Positions 1 through 5,860 of a DNA stretch of 5,860 bases are shown here, piece by piece; the first letter of the stretch is position 1, and each line of letters begins with the position of its first letter. The DNA is taken from NCBI GenBank assembly GCA_964650975.1, contig CAZYWA010000144.1:10112-15971 (forward strand). The letters run 5' to 3'. The stretch comes from CAZYWA01 sp964650975 [NCBI: uncultured bacterium] (GTDB taxonomy: Bacteria; JADJOY01). The position numbers and the translations under genes were made by a program. The notes under the pieces were generated by a model, which saw nothing but the letters and a program-made list of their open reading frames with translations, did no database searches and had not been told where the DNA came from.

Positions 1-1450
1 CAAGTTTTTCGAAGGCAGTCCGACGCAGCTCGCCGGTCCCTCCCGACGGATAGGGGTGGTGGTAGCGGGTGAATGTGGTCGCGCCGAGATCCATCAACAA
101 CGCCGCCAGCGCCATGCACGGCACCCAGCGGGCGCGCGGGCCGGCCGACCACCAACCGCGCGCTTCCGCTCTCTCCCAGGCGTAGCCCAGTCCCAACGCG
201 AGGAAGAGCACCAGAAACACCAGGTAGCGGCCCCCGAAGAAGAGCGTCTTGGCCAGCGGGAACCAGGCGTAGAGCCCGAGCCGTGAGCCGAACACCAGCG
301 CCGCCGCGAGCAACAGACAACCGGGAACCGCGAGACGGCCGCGAGCCCGTCCCGTCAGCCACGCGACCGCGCCCGCCAGCCCACCGAAAACCAGCGCCAG
401 GCCGAGATACCCCGAATGTCCCGCCGGTCGCCGCGCGGGCCACAGCACCGTGAGCCAGCTCGGCTGGTCGAAATCGAACTCGACGCCGCTCAGGCCGGGG
501 ACCTGAAACGTGTGGTGCGACTCGACGACGTAAGGAACCAGGAAGAACGCAGCGAGCCCCAGCGAGAGCCCCGCCGCGTAGGTCAGCTCGCGCACCTGCC
601 CGCGCCACCCCGCCGGCTCCTCGATGCAGCGCAGCACCACCCAGGCGCTCGCGAGCCCGCCCACGAAGAGTGCCGCGCCGTGATGTGCGAGCGCGGTGAG
701 CGCCAGCATCGCTCCCGCAGCGAAGCCCGACCGACCGCCGGCTCGGCCGCGCTCGAAGAGCCACAAGACCCATGGCCAGAGCGCCCAGATGAGCGCCGTG
801 GGAAAGCGGTTCCAGTGGAAAACCTCGAACAGGTGCCAGGGAGTGAGCGCGTAGCCGAGCGCCGACACCAGCGCCGCCCCGGGGCTCGTGAAGAGCCGCC
901 GCGCCAGCGCCCAGGCACCCAGCCCCGACACCACGTACGCCACGGCCAGGACCAGCCGCACGGCGACCCGCGGGTCTCCGAGCAGCGACGCGACCGCTCC
1001 CGAAACCAGCGCGAAGAGCGGCGGATAGAACTGCAGGAACGGGAAGCCCATTCCCCACGCGTTCGACCACGTGGGCCATTCGTGCGCCGCCAGCGCATCG
1101 GCCACCAGCCGTGCGGCCGTGGTGTGGCAAGCACCGTCACCGTCGAGCTCGCGCAAGCCCGGGACCGCGAACACCTTGGCCGCGCCGATCAAGAGCAGCA
1201 GTGTCAGGGCCAGCGACCGGCGCGCGTCGCCGCTGCACGCCTCCACGAAACCGGTCATCCACTCGCGGCGCGTCGGCGCCGCCAGCACCCAGGCCGCGCC
1301 CCCCGCGATCGGGCCGAGGCACAGCAAATCGGCGCCCAGCCAGCCGCAGGCGCTCGCCAGCAGCTGGAGCTGCCACACCCACACGAGCAGTACCGAAGCA
1401 CCGAGCGCGGCCCAAGCCGCGAGCTCGACGCGGCCGCGGAGCGACGTCAC
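1..1450 (-). CDS. Multi-pass integral membrane protein, PTPS-related/GT-C-like (C-terminus beyond the window)
   Basis: Reading the minus strand from a GTG at 1450-1448 gives 483 codons without a stop to the left edge, so the C-terminus is missing. The product is strongly hydrophobic, with likely membrane segments near residues 10-30, 38-57, 78-97, 142-158, 164-186, 190-204, 217-232, 243-273, 290-309, 347-366, 377-396, 405-424 and 443-456. After the third segment a loop carries acidic residues (D103, D105) and then a W-x-x-G-x-P-F-x-x-F-Y-P-P-L motif near 132-145. A His-His pair at 256-257 lies in a later helix. This pattern recalls bacterial membrane proteins annotated as 6-pyruvoyl-tetrahydropterin-synthase-related (Pfam PTPS_related) and, more loosely, GT-C glycosyltransferases, which place catalytic acids in the first large external loop. 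The biochemical function of the PTPS-related family is not established. The start codon overlaps the stop of the upstream methyltransferase gene (GTGA) and I see no separate Shine-Dalgarno, so translational coupling is likely. Confidence is high that this is a gene, moderate for the family. Confidence 0.85.
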   Translation of the reverse strand, partial: MTSLRGRVELAAWAALGASVLLVWVWQLQLLASACGWLGADLLCLGPIAGGAAWVLAAPTRREWMTGFVEACSGDARRSLALTLLLLIGAAKVFAVPGLRELDGDGACHTTAARLVADALAAHEWPTWSNAWGMGFPFLQFYPPLFALVSGAVASLLGDPRVAVRLVLAVAYVVSGLGAWALARRLFTSPGAALVSALGYALTPWHLFEVFHWNRFPTALIWALWPWVLWLFERGRAGGRSGFAAGAMLALTALAHHGAALFVGGLASAWVVLRCIEEPAGWRGQVRELTYAAGLSLGLAAFFLVPYVVESHHTFQVPGLSGVEFDFDQPSWLTVLWPARRPAGHSGYLGLALVFGGLAGAVAWLTGRARGRLAVPGCLLLAAALVFGSRLGLYAWFPLAKTLFFGGRYLVFLVLFLALGLGYAWERAEARGWWSAGPRARWVPCMALAALLMDLGATTFTRYHHPYPSGGTGELRRTAFEKL

Positions 1451-2193
1451 GGACGGCGAGCGAGACACGCGATCGTGAGGCCGAACGGCAGATCGACGTG
1501 CTCGACAAGCGGACCCTCGGCCTCGAAGATCCACCGCAGCAGTCCGTTCACCAGCGGCGGCGAGGTGCCGGCGAAATCGGAGCGGGGCTCGTGCGGCACG
1601 AGGCTCCCGATCAGGTTCTTGAGCTGGCGGAACACCAGCGCGATCGGGAACAGGATCGCGTTGAGATAGGTCAGGCGCACGACCTGAAAGCCGGCGCCGG
1701 CGAGCAGGCGGCTCACCTCGCCGCGCTGGTAGCGCTTGAAGTGGTGCGCCACGCGGTCGTGATCGCCCCACATGAACCGGTACGCGGGAACGCTCGCGAA
1801 GAACAGACCACCCGGCTTGAGCACCCGCCGCACCTCGCGAATGCACGACTCGGGGTCGCCGTCGTGCTCGAGGACATCGAAGGCCGTGACCACGTCGAAG
1901 GAGCCGTCCGCAAACGGCAGCCGCGCCATGGTTCCGGCCGAGAGCCCGGCCCGCCCGTCGAGCCGTATCCGGCAGTAGGAAAGCGCCGCGGACGACGGAT
2001 CGAGCCCGACCACCCGGCCGAAGCGCCCGAGCCGCAACGCGTTGTTGCCGGTGCCGCAGCCCACGTCGAGGATCCGCCGGGGCCGCCCGTCGAGCTGCTG
2101 GGCCAGGAGCCGCAGGAAGATCGACCCGCGCGCGACGAACCACCAGTGGTGGGTTTCGAGCCGGTACCAGTCGTCGTACAGGGATGCTTCCAC
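1447..2193 (-). CDS. Class I SAM-dependent methyltransferase (Methyltransf_11 type)
   Basis: This is a complete 248-residue protein with the Rossmann-fold methyltransferase motifs in order. Motif I is ILDVGCGTGN at 41-50 and binds SAM. An acidic residue ending strand 2 follows at D65 in VVGLDPS. The ADGSFD stretch is at 95-100, motif IV-like FDVLEHDGD at 105-113, and the post-motif VLKPGG at 124-129. The N-terminal segment, with the H-W-W-F-x-A-R pattern at 16-22, and the KRY at 153-155 are typical of small-molecule or glycan-associated methyltransferases that sit beside glycosyltransferase genes. The acceptor cannot be read from sequence. The GTG start at 2193 is the only sensible one: an in-frame TAG lies 15 bases upstream and the conserved N-terminus begins at once. 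No clear Shine-Dalgarno precedes it. The stop overlaps the start of the downstream membrane-protein gene by four bases, so both probably form one transcript. Cytoplasmic, no signal peptide. Confidence 0.93.
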   Translation of the reverse strand: MEASLYDDWYRLETHHWWFVARGSIFLRLLAQQLDGRPRRILDVGCGTGNNALRLGRFGRVVGLDPSSAALSYCRIRLDGRAGLSAGTMARLPFADGSFDVVTAFDVLEHDGDPESCIREVRRVLKPGGLFFASVPAYRFMWGDHDRVAHHFKRYQRGEVSRLLAGAGFQVVRLTYLNAILFPIALVFRQLKNLIGSLVPHEPRSDFAGTSPPLVNGLLRWIFEAEGPLVEHVDLPFGLTIACLARRP

Positions 2194-2217
2194 GGCCGCG
2201 CGAGCCTAGCAGATCGT

Positions 2218-2239
2218 CCGCGCGCCGAGCTGCGCGCGG
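2218..2239. repeat. Perfect 8-bp inverted repeat in the divergent intergenic region
   Basis: CCGCGCGC at 2218-2225 is matched by its exact reverse complement GCGCGCGG at 2232-2239, with a 6-base CGAGCT loop. It lies between the methyltransferase start (25 bases away, minus strand) and the candidate promoter of the radical SAM gene. It could be an operator for either direction or a stem in the methyltransferase leader. The alternating GC composition makes chance occurrence plausible in DNA this GC-rich. Confidence 0.4.
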
Positions 2240-2267
2240 CGTGGTGCTGGCCCGTGCTCCAAGCGGC

Positions 2268-2276
2268 TGGTATTCT
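2268..2276 (+). promoter_or_regulatory. Candidate extended -10 promoter for the radical SAM gene
   Basis: TGG followed by TATTCT (2271-2276) fits the extended -10 pattern TGnTAnnnT and is one of few AT-richer spots in this gap. The -35 position (about 2248-2253, TGGCCC) matches poorly, as is common with extended -10 promoters. Transcription would start near 2283, leaving a leader of roughly 47 bases before the ATG at 2330. This rests on sequence pattern only. Confidence 0.35.
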
Positions 2277-2314
2277 GCGCTCGTCCTGCGGCGGTGCTTG
2301 CTCGACGCGCGCCC

Positions 2315-2320
2315 GCGAGG
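2315..2320 (+). promoter_or_regulatory. Ribosome binding site that fixes the radical SAM start
   Basis: GCGAGG lies nine bases before the ATG at 2330. This supports that ATG over an in-frame GTG at 2294, whose extra 12 residues are Arg/Ala/Pro-rich and unlike the family N-terminus. Confidence 0.6.
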
Positions 2321-2329
2321 ACGCCATCC

Positions 2330-3802
2330 ATGGCTCCCCTGAAACGCGTGGTGCTGGCCCGCTCGGCGATGTGCTCGTCGGTGACCGAGCGTTTTCTGCC
2401 GCTCGGGCTGCTCTATCTCTCGAGCTACCTGCGGAAGCACGAGCCGGGCGTCGACGTGCAGATCGTCGACCTGTTCGTCGATTACCCGGATCCGCGCGAC
2501 GCCGCGGCGCGAATCGTGGCGCTCGAGCCGGATCTGGTGGGCATCGGCTCCTTCAACGTGGACGGCGCGGTCGCGCACCAGCTGGCGCGGTTCACCAAGC
2601 AAGCGCTGCCCGGCGTGCCGATCGTGTTCGGCGGGCCGTACGCGAGCTGCTCGTGGCGCTCGATCCTGCGCGACGTGAACGTGGACGCCGCCGCCATCGG
2701 CGAGGCCGAGGAGACGTTCGTGGACCTGGTGCGCGCGATCGGCGCCGGCCGCGATCTGGCGGAGGTCGCCGGGCTCGCGGTGCGTGGCCCGGACGGTCAG
2801 GCGTTCCAGACGCCGGAGCGGCCCTTCATCCAGGATCTCGACGCCATTCCCATGCCCGCGTGGGATCTGGTGCGCTTCTCCGATTACGACTTCTCGTTCG
2901 CGAACCAGTACCTGTTCGTGGAGCGGCGGAACGCCGTGATCTTCACGTCACGCGGTTGTCCGTACCGGTGTAGTTACTGCCACCACGTGCAGGGCAAGAA
3001 ATTTCGCTCCCGCTCGCCGCAGAACGTGATCGAGGAGCTGCGCGAGCTGCACGATCGCTACGGCGTGCGCGACGTGCTGGTCCAGGACGACATCTTCAAC
3101 TTCGACCTGGCGCGCGCCAAGGAAGTGTGTGGCGCGGTCATCGAGTCCGGTCTGCGCTTCAACTGGTCGTTCCCCAACGGTCTGCGCGGCGAGATCATCG
3201 ACGACGAGCTGCTCGACCAGTTCAAGCGCATGGGCACGATCTTCGCGGCGTTCGCCATCGAGACCGCGAGCGAGGAGCGCCAGAAGACCCTCGGCCGGCG
3301 CAGTCAGATCGGGAAGATCGCCGAGACCATCCGCAAGTGCAGCGCGCGCGGCATCTTCACCCACTGCTTCTTCATGATCGGCTTCGAGGGCGAGACTCGC
3401 GACGAGATGGAAGCCACCATCGACCTCGCGTGCTCGCTCCCGCTCAACTCGATCTCGCTCTCGATCGTGAACTACTACGACGACTCGGTGGCGCCCGATG
3501 CCGGCGAGGGCCATCGCACGCCGCTCACCCTCGACGCCATCACCGGCTACGACTACCAGACCCCCAAGAGTCAGCGCAGCCGGGTGAGCGACGAGGAGCT
3601 GCTGCAGATCCGGAACCGCGGGTACCGGCGGTTCTACGCCAATCCGTCGCGGGTGCTGCGGATCCTGCGCCAGACTCCCAATCGCAGCCAGCTCGTCTAC
3701 AAGGGCTGGATCGCCGCCCAGCGCGCGCTCAACGGCCGGCCCCGGTCGGCTTCGGGCTCGCCCGGCCTCGAGCCGGCCACCGCCGCCGCTCCACTGGCCT
3801 GA
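2330..3802 (+). CDS. Cobalamin-binding-domain radical SAM protein
   Basis: A complete 490-residue protein starting at the ATG at 2330. Residues about 5-145 look like the B12-binding fold of class B radical SAM enzymes: PLGLLYLSSYL at 24-34, DLVGIGSFN at 68-76, VFGGPYAS at 99-106 and GEAEETF at 124-130. The free-standing cobalamin ligand motif DxHxxG is absent, as is usual for this class. Residues about 200-400 form the radical SAM domain, with the 4Fe-4S motif SRGCPYRCSYC giving Cys210, Cys214 and Cys217. It is followed by QDDIFNFD at 252-259, an AdoMet-contact-like AIETASEE at 309-316 and GFEGET at 351-356, equivalent to the GLPGET motif. The enzyme would cleave SAM to a 5'-deoxyadenosyl radical, and relatives perform C-methylations, ring closures and rearrangements (for example BchE and hopanoid enzymes). 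The substrate is not readable here. The last 20 or so residues are a Pro/Ala/Ser-rich tail. It is transcribed divergently from the methyltransferase-membrane protein pair, which makes a role in lipid or glycan modification possible but unproven. Confidence 0.93.
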   Translation: MAPLKRVVLARSAMCSSVTERFLPLGLLYLSSYLRKHEPGVDVQIVDLFVDYPDPRDAAARIVALEPDLVGIGSFNVDGAVAHQLARFTKQALPGVPIVFGGPYASCSWRSILRDVNVDAAAIGEAEETFVDLVRAIGAGRDLAEVAGLAVRGPDGQAFQTPERPFIQDLDAIPMPAWDLVRFSDYDFSFANQYLFVERRNAVIFTSRGCPYRCSYCHHVQGKKFRSRSPQNVIEELRELHDRYGVRDVLVQDDIFNFDLARAKEVCGAVIESGLRFNWSFPNGLRGEIIDDELLDQFKRMGTIFAAFAIETASEERQKTLGRRSQIGKIAETIRKCSARGIFTHCFFMIGFEGETRDEMEATIDLACSLPLNSISLSIVNYYDDSVAPDAGEGHRTPLTLDAITGYDYQTPKSQRSRVSDEELLQIRNRGYRRFYANPSRVLRILRQTPNRSQLVYKGWIAAQRALNGRPRSASGSPGLEPATAAAPLA

Positions 3803-3880
3803 CCAGCCCCACCCGGCCGATCGATTGCTCCCGGGCTAACCGGGCCGGATCGCCACGGTTGGTCGGCGTCTGTCACGGAC

Positions 3881-3890
3881 TTGGCGCCAA
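3881..3890. repeat. 10-bp perfect palindrome TTGGCGCCAA
   Basis: TTGGCGCCAA is a perfect palindrome about 185 bases upstream of the cyclase-like gene's start. Its half TTGGCGC recurs at 4008-4014 in the same gap. It is a possible operator for a dimeric regulator, but two occurrences in a GC-rich region are weak evidence. Confidence 0.3.
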
Positions 3891-3981
3891 ACGTCGGTGG
3901 CGGTCCCGTCCACCCCCTGGCGTCAGAGCCTCAAGTCATTGACTTCACGGATTTTTCTACGCTGAGCCGAGCGCCGGCCAG

Positions 3982-3997
3982 CGGCATGCGCGTTGCT
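3982..3997 (+). promoter_or_regulatory. Candidate sigma-54 (-24/-12) promoter upstream of the cyclase-like gene
   Basis: CGGCATG, four bases, then TTGCT matches the sigma-54 consensus TGGCACG-N4-TTGCW at all but two defined positions. The essential GG (3983-3984) and GC (3995-3996) are ten bases apart as required. It sits about 78 bases before the TTG start, which suits a leader of roughly 65 bases. A single motif match is not proof, and no sigma-54 activator gene is visible in the window. Confidence 0.33.
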
Positions 3998-4063
3998 GTT
4001 GCCCAGTTTGGCGCAGTGGTTCGTCCGCGCGCCCGGCGCGTATCGATGAAGCGCGACCGACGC

Positions 4064-4071
4064 AGGGGGAG
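4064..4071 (+). promoter_or_regulatory. Strong Shine-Dalgarno that decides the TTG start
   Basis: AGGGGGAG ends three bases before the TTG at 4075. This is the only strong purine-rich site in the gap, and it supports TTG as the start of the cyclase-like gene. The frame has no ATG, GTG or other TTG between its upstream stop (TGA at 3940-3942) and this codon. Confidence 0.6.
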
Positions 4072-4074
4072 TTC

Positions 4075-5860
4075 TTGAGCGATCTCAGCAAGCTCGAATC
4101 CATCGCACGCCGCTGCCGATTCGGAACCTCGGTCGCGACGCTGCGCCGGCTACTGCCCGGGATCGAGACCGAGATCCCGCATCTGAGCAAGATCGGCACC
4201 AAGGAGGAGATCATCGGCGAGGGGTTTGCCGTGGTCCCCAACGGCGAGCTCGACCGCGAGCTCGAGAAGATCGTCACCAGACTCGTCGACTCGCACCTCG
4301 ACGACCTTCATTTTCGCGAGGATCTGACCAGCGGCGAGGCCGAGCAGCGGCTGATCGGCGAGCGCTACATGGAGATCCTCTCCGACTTGCTGGTCAAGGC
4401 GGTGAGCGGCGGCTCGATCTTCAAGTTCGAGAACGTGGTGTGGCTGCTCCTGAGCGAGCGGGTCGCCACCGCGATCAACGCGCATGGGCGGCTCAACCAA
4501 CTCCTGGGCCGCGACCCGGTCCGCTACGGCCGCCTCAAACGTCACGTGCTGGCGAGCATGGCGACGCGCCACCGGCTCGCGAACGCCTCGCTGCGCCAGA
4601 TCTTCCACCGCACCAAGCCCGGGCCGGCGACCGAGCGGGTGTTCGCGAATCCGCTCCTCAAGATGCTCACCGAGAGCCGGCTCATCGACAGCGAGCGCCC
4701 CGACTCGCTCTACCACCGGCCCAACCTCCGGAACCTGTTCCTGGTCAAGGACTACGGGATCGACGCCGACACGTTCCTCAAGCTCTTCGACCTGGTCGAG
4801 CACAGCCTCCGCCAGGACTACGAGGACCTGGAGAGCGGGCGTCCCTCGGCGCGCGGCCTCTACATCCAGGAAGCCTTCTTGAAGGAGGGCCCCCCGCCCG
4901 CCGCCCGCGACGACTGGGCCCACCGCCTCGCGCACCGCGAGGACGTGAGCCGCTACGTCCTCTACCACCTGAACGAGAAGGAGCATCCCCGAGAGCTGCG
5001 CCGCGACCTGTCGAGCCTGTCGCGGCTGCGTGAGCTGGCGCGGGCGTTCGCGGTGGTCACCAACGACCTCTTGGTCTGGGATTTCCTGAACGCGCTGCGC
5101 AGTCTGATCCGCGAGGTGCGGATCGAGGAAGGCGTCACCTATCTGCACGACGTCGAGCTCTCCGAGCGCACGGTCCCGATCACCCTCGACCGCGAGCATC
5201 TCTACAAGCACAACCGCTGGGGCACCTACGTCCTCTTCGACATCATCGGATTCAGCAAGCGCACCCGCGAGGTGATGAGCGAATACGCGGGTCTCGCGAT
5301 CCAGAACCTGTTCGCGATCCGCCGCGACCGGCTGAGCGAGTTCGACGGCCGCCCCGAATCGTTCGAGGGCGACGCGGTGTTCGAGAGCTTCGAGCGCGCC
5401 CTCGACGCGATGCGCTACGTGTCGGTCTTCTACGACCACTACGAGAGCCAGCGCGTCATCAAGCGCCGCGTCTACGACAGCCCGATGGAGAGTCCGTTCA
5501 AGGACGGCATCCGGGTGGGCATCGGCACCGGCGAGAGCGCCCTGATCTCGATCTACCAGGGCACCGCCACGGACGGCGCGCCGCGCGAGGAGTTCCGCCG
5601 CATCGGCCAGGTCATCAACCTCACCTCGCGGCTCACCACCGGCAAGACCGGCGAGAAGTACCTGATGGGTCCCAATCCGAACCGCGAGGCCGATCCGCTC
5701 AAGATCTTCCGCGCGGCCATCGACACCGACGGCACCCTCAACAACAACGGCATCGTGTCGCTCGACTCGACGTTCCAGGAGCTGCGCGAGCAGGTCCGCG
5801 CCGACAACCTGCCGCGCTACGACCCCGAGGAGACCCGCGAGGCGAAGTCACCGTTTCTCC
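4075..5860 (+). CDS. Large protein with novel N-terminal region and atypical class III nucleotidyl cyclase domain (C-terminus beyond the window)
   Basis: From a TTG at 4075 the frame stays open for 595 codons to the right edge. Residues 1-380 are soluble, charged and apparently mostly helical. I see no signal peptide, membrane segment, HAMP, PAS or GAF pattern and do not recognise this part. Residues about 380-545 match the class III adenylate/guanylate cyclase fold: LFDIIGFS (387-394) for the usual FxDxxGF[ST], FEGDAVF (430-436) for the KxxGDxx segment, VGIGTGE (481-487), and RRIGQVINLTSRL (508-520) for the xxGDxVNxAxRL segment. The metal ligands D389 and D433 are present with the 44-residue spacing known from mycobacterial Rv1625c. 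The transition-state pair N515 and R519 is also present. The base-selecting Lys and Asp/Thr are replaced by Ser429 and Arg508, so neither ATP nor GTP use can be assumed. After the domain, residues 545-595 continue with a DGTLNNNG stretch of unknown role. It is separated from the upstream gene by 272 bases with its own candidate promoter, so it is probably transcribed alone. A cytoplasmic signalling enzyme or nucleotide-binding protein is likely. Confidence 0.85.
   Translation, partial: MSDLSKLESIARRCRFGTSVATLRRLLPGIETEIPHLSKIGTKEEIIGEGFAVVPNGELDRELEKIVTRLVDSHLDDLHFREDLTSGEAEQRLIGERYMEILSDLLVKAVSGGSIFKFENVVWLLLSERVATAINAHGRLNQLLGRDPVRYGRLKRHVLASMATRHRLANASLRQIFHRTKPGPATERVFANPLLKMLTESRLIDSERPDSLYHRPNLRNLFLVKDYGIDADTFLKLFDLVEHSLRQDYEDLESGRPSARGLYIQEAFLKEGPPPAARDDWAHRLAHREDVSRYVLYHLNEKEHPRELRRDLSSLSRLRELARAFAVVTNDLLVWDFLNALRSLIREVRIEEGVTYLHDVELSERTVPITLDREHLYKHNRWGTYVLFDIIGFSKRTREVMSEYAGLAIQNLFAIRRDRLSEFDGRPESFEGDAVFESFERALDAMRYVSVFYDHYESQRVIKRRVYDSPMESPFKDGIRVGIGTGESALISIYQGTATDGAPREEFRRIGQVINLTSRLTTGKTGEKYLMGPNPNREADPLKIFRAAIDTDGTLNNNGIVSLDSTFQELREQVRADNLPRYDPEETREAKSPFL

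Larger units (their letters stand above)
3803..4074. other. Intergenic region between the radical SAM gene and the cyclase-like gene
   Basis: These 272 bases hold no convincing gene. Just after the radical SAM stop there are GC-rich complementary arms (CCCGG 3830-3834 with CCGGG 3840-3844, and CCGGCC 3813-3818 with GGCCGG 3843-3848). They are mutually exclusive in part and lack a T-tract, so an intrinsic terminator is not supported. A TTGACT at 3939-3944 resembles a -35 box but no good -10 lies at the right distance. The 3940-4000 stretch is noticeably less GC-rich than its surroundings, in keeping with a control region. The palindrome, sigma-54-like element and ribosome binding site are listed separately. 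Confidence 0.7.

Noticed and set aside
583-1140. 185-codon minus-strand open frame
   Set aside because: It is on the same strand as the membrane protein but in another frame. The product is Arg/Ser/Trp-rich, whereas the overlapping frame gives clean membrane helices.
416-1669. 417-codon plus-strand open frame
   Set aside because: It is antisense to the membrane-protein and methyltransferase genes. Its product is Arg/Pro/Glu/Gln-rich low-complexity sequence typical of GC-rich shadow frames.
1111-2973. 620-codon plus-strand open frame
   Set aside because: It crosses the methyltransferase antisense, the divergent gap and part of the radical SAM gene in another frame. It has no domain pattern and an Arg/Ala/Gly-rich composition.
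2948-3514. 188-codon minus-strand open frame
   Set aside because: It is antisense within the radical SAM gene and its composition is explained by the complementary codons.
3813-3848. Possible intrinsic terminator after the radical SAM gene
   Set aside because: The complementary arms are short and compete with each other, and no T-tract follows them.
3939-3963. Sigma-70 promoter built on TTGACT at 3939-3944
   Set aside because: No -10 box of acceptable quality lies 16-18 bases downstream. The nearest candidates are only 10-13 bases away.
3881-4078. Small 65-codon plus-strand open frame before the cyclase-like gene
   Set aside because: It has no convincing ribosome binding site or recognisable motif, overlaps the Shine-Dalgarno and start of the cyclase-like gene, and ends in an Arg-rich stretch.
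4150-5439. 429-codon minus-strand open frame
   Set aside because: It is fully antisense to the cyclase-like gene. Its Glu/Val/Leu/Asp-rich repetitive composition mirrors the opposite strand's codons, and the plus-strand frame carries recognisable cyclase motifs.

Overview
The window is very GC-rich DNA with strong G/C preference at third codon positions, tightly packed genes and GTG/TTG starts. This points to a high-GC, environmental-type bacterium. The sequence alone does not settle the phylum, and no rRNA, tRNA or marker gene is present to help. I see no transposase, integrase, CRISPR array or tRNA.

Layout. (1) Positions 1-1450, minus strand: the N-terminal 483 codons of a large multi-pass membrane protein that runs off the left edge. 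It resembles the 'PTPS-related' / GT-C-like integral membrane family. (2) 1447-2193, minus strand: a complete class I SAM-dependent methyltransferase whose stop codon overlaps the GTG start of the membrane protein (GTGA), so the two form a coupled operon. (3) 2194-2329: a short divergent control region with a perfect 8-bp inverted repeat and an extended -10-like element. (4) 2330-3802, plus strand: a complete cobalamin-binding-fold radical SAM enzyme with a CxxxCxxC iron-sulfur motif. (5) 3803-4074: a non-coding gap with a 10-bp palindrome, a sigma-54-like -24/-12 element and a strong Shine-Dalgarno. (6) 4075 to the right edge, plus strand: the first 595 codons of a large protein that starts with TTG. 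It has about 380 residues of unrecognised, mostly helical sequence followed by a divergent class III nucleotidyl cyclase homology domain.

How they may work together. The methyltransferase, the polytopic membrane protein and the divergently transcribed radical SAM enzyme are the kinds of genes found around cell-surface glycan or lipid modification loci. That functional link is inference from neighbourhood only. The cyclase-like protein is separated by a gap with its own candidate control signals and is probably an independent signalling gene.

The most interesting feature is that cyclase-like domain. By my alignment it keeps both metal-binding aspartates (D389, D433) and the transition-state Asn/Arg pair (N515, R519). 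The two residues that normally choose ATP are replaced by Ser429 and Arg508. It may therefore act on a different nucleotide or serve as a binding domain, and its N-terminal partner region is not a sensor type I recognise.
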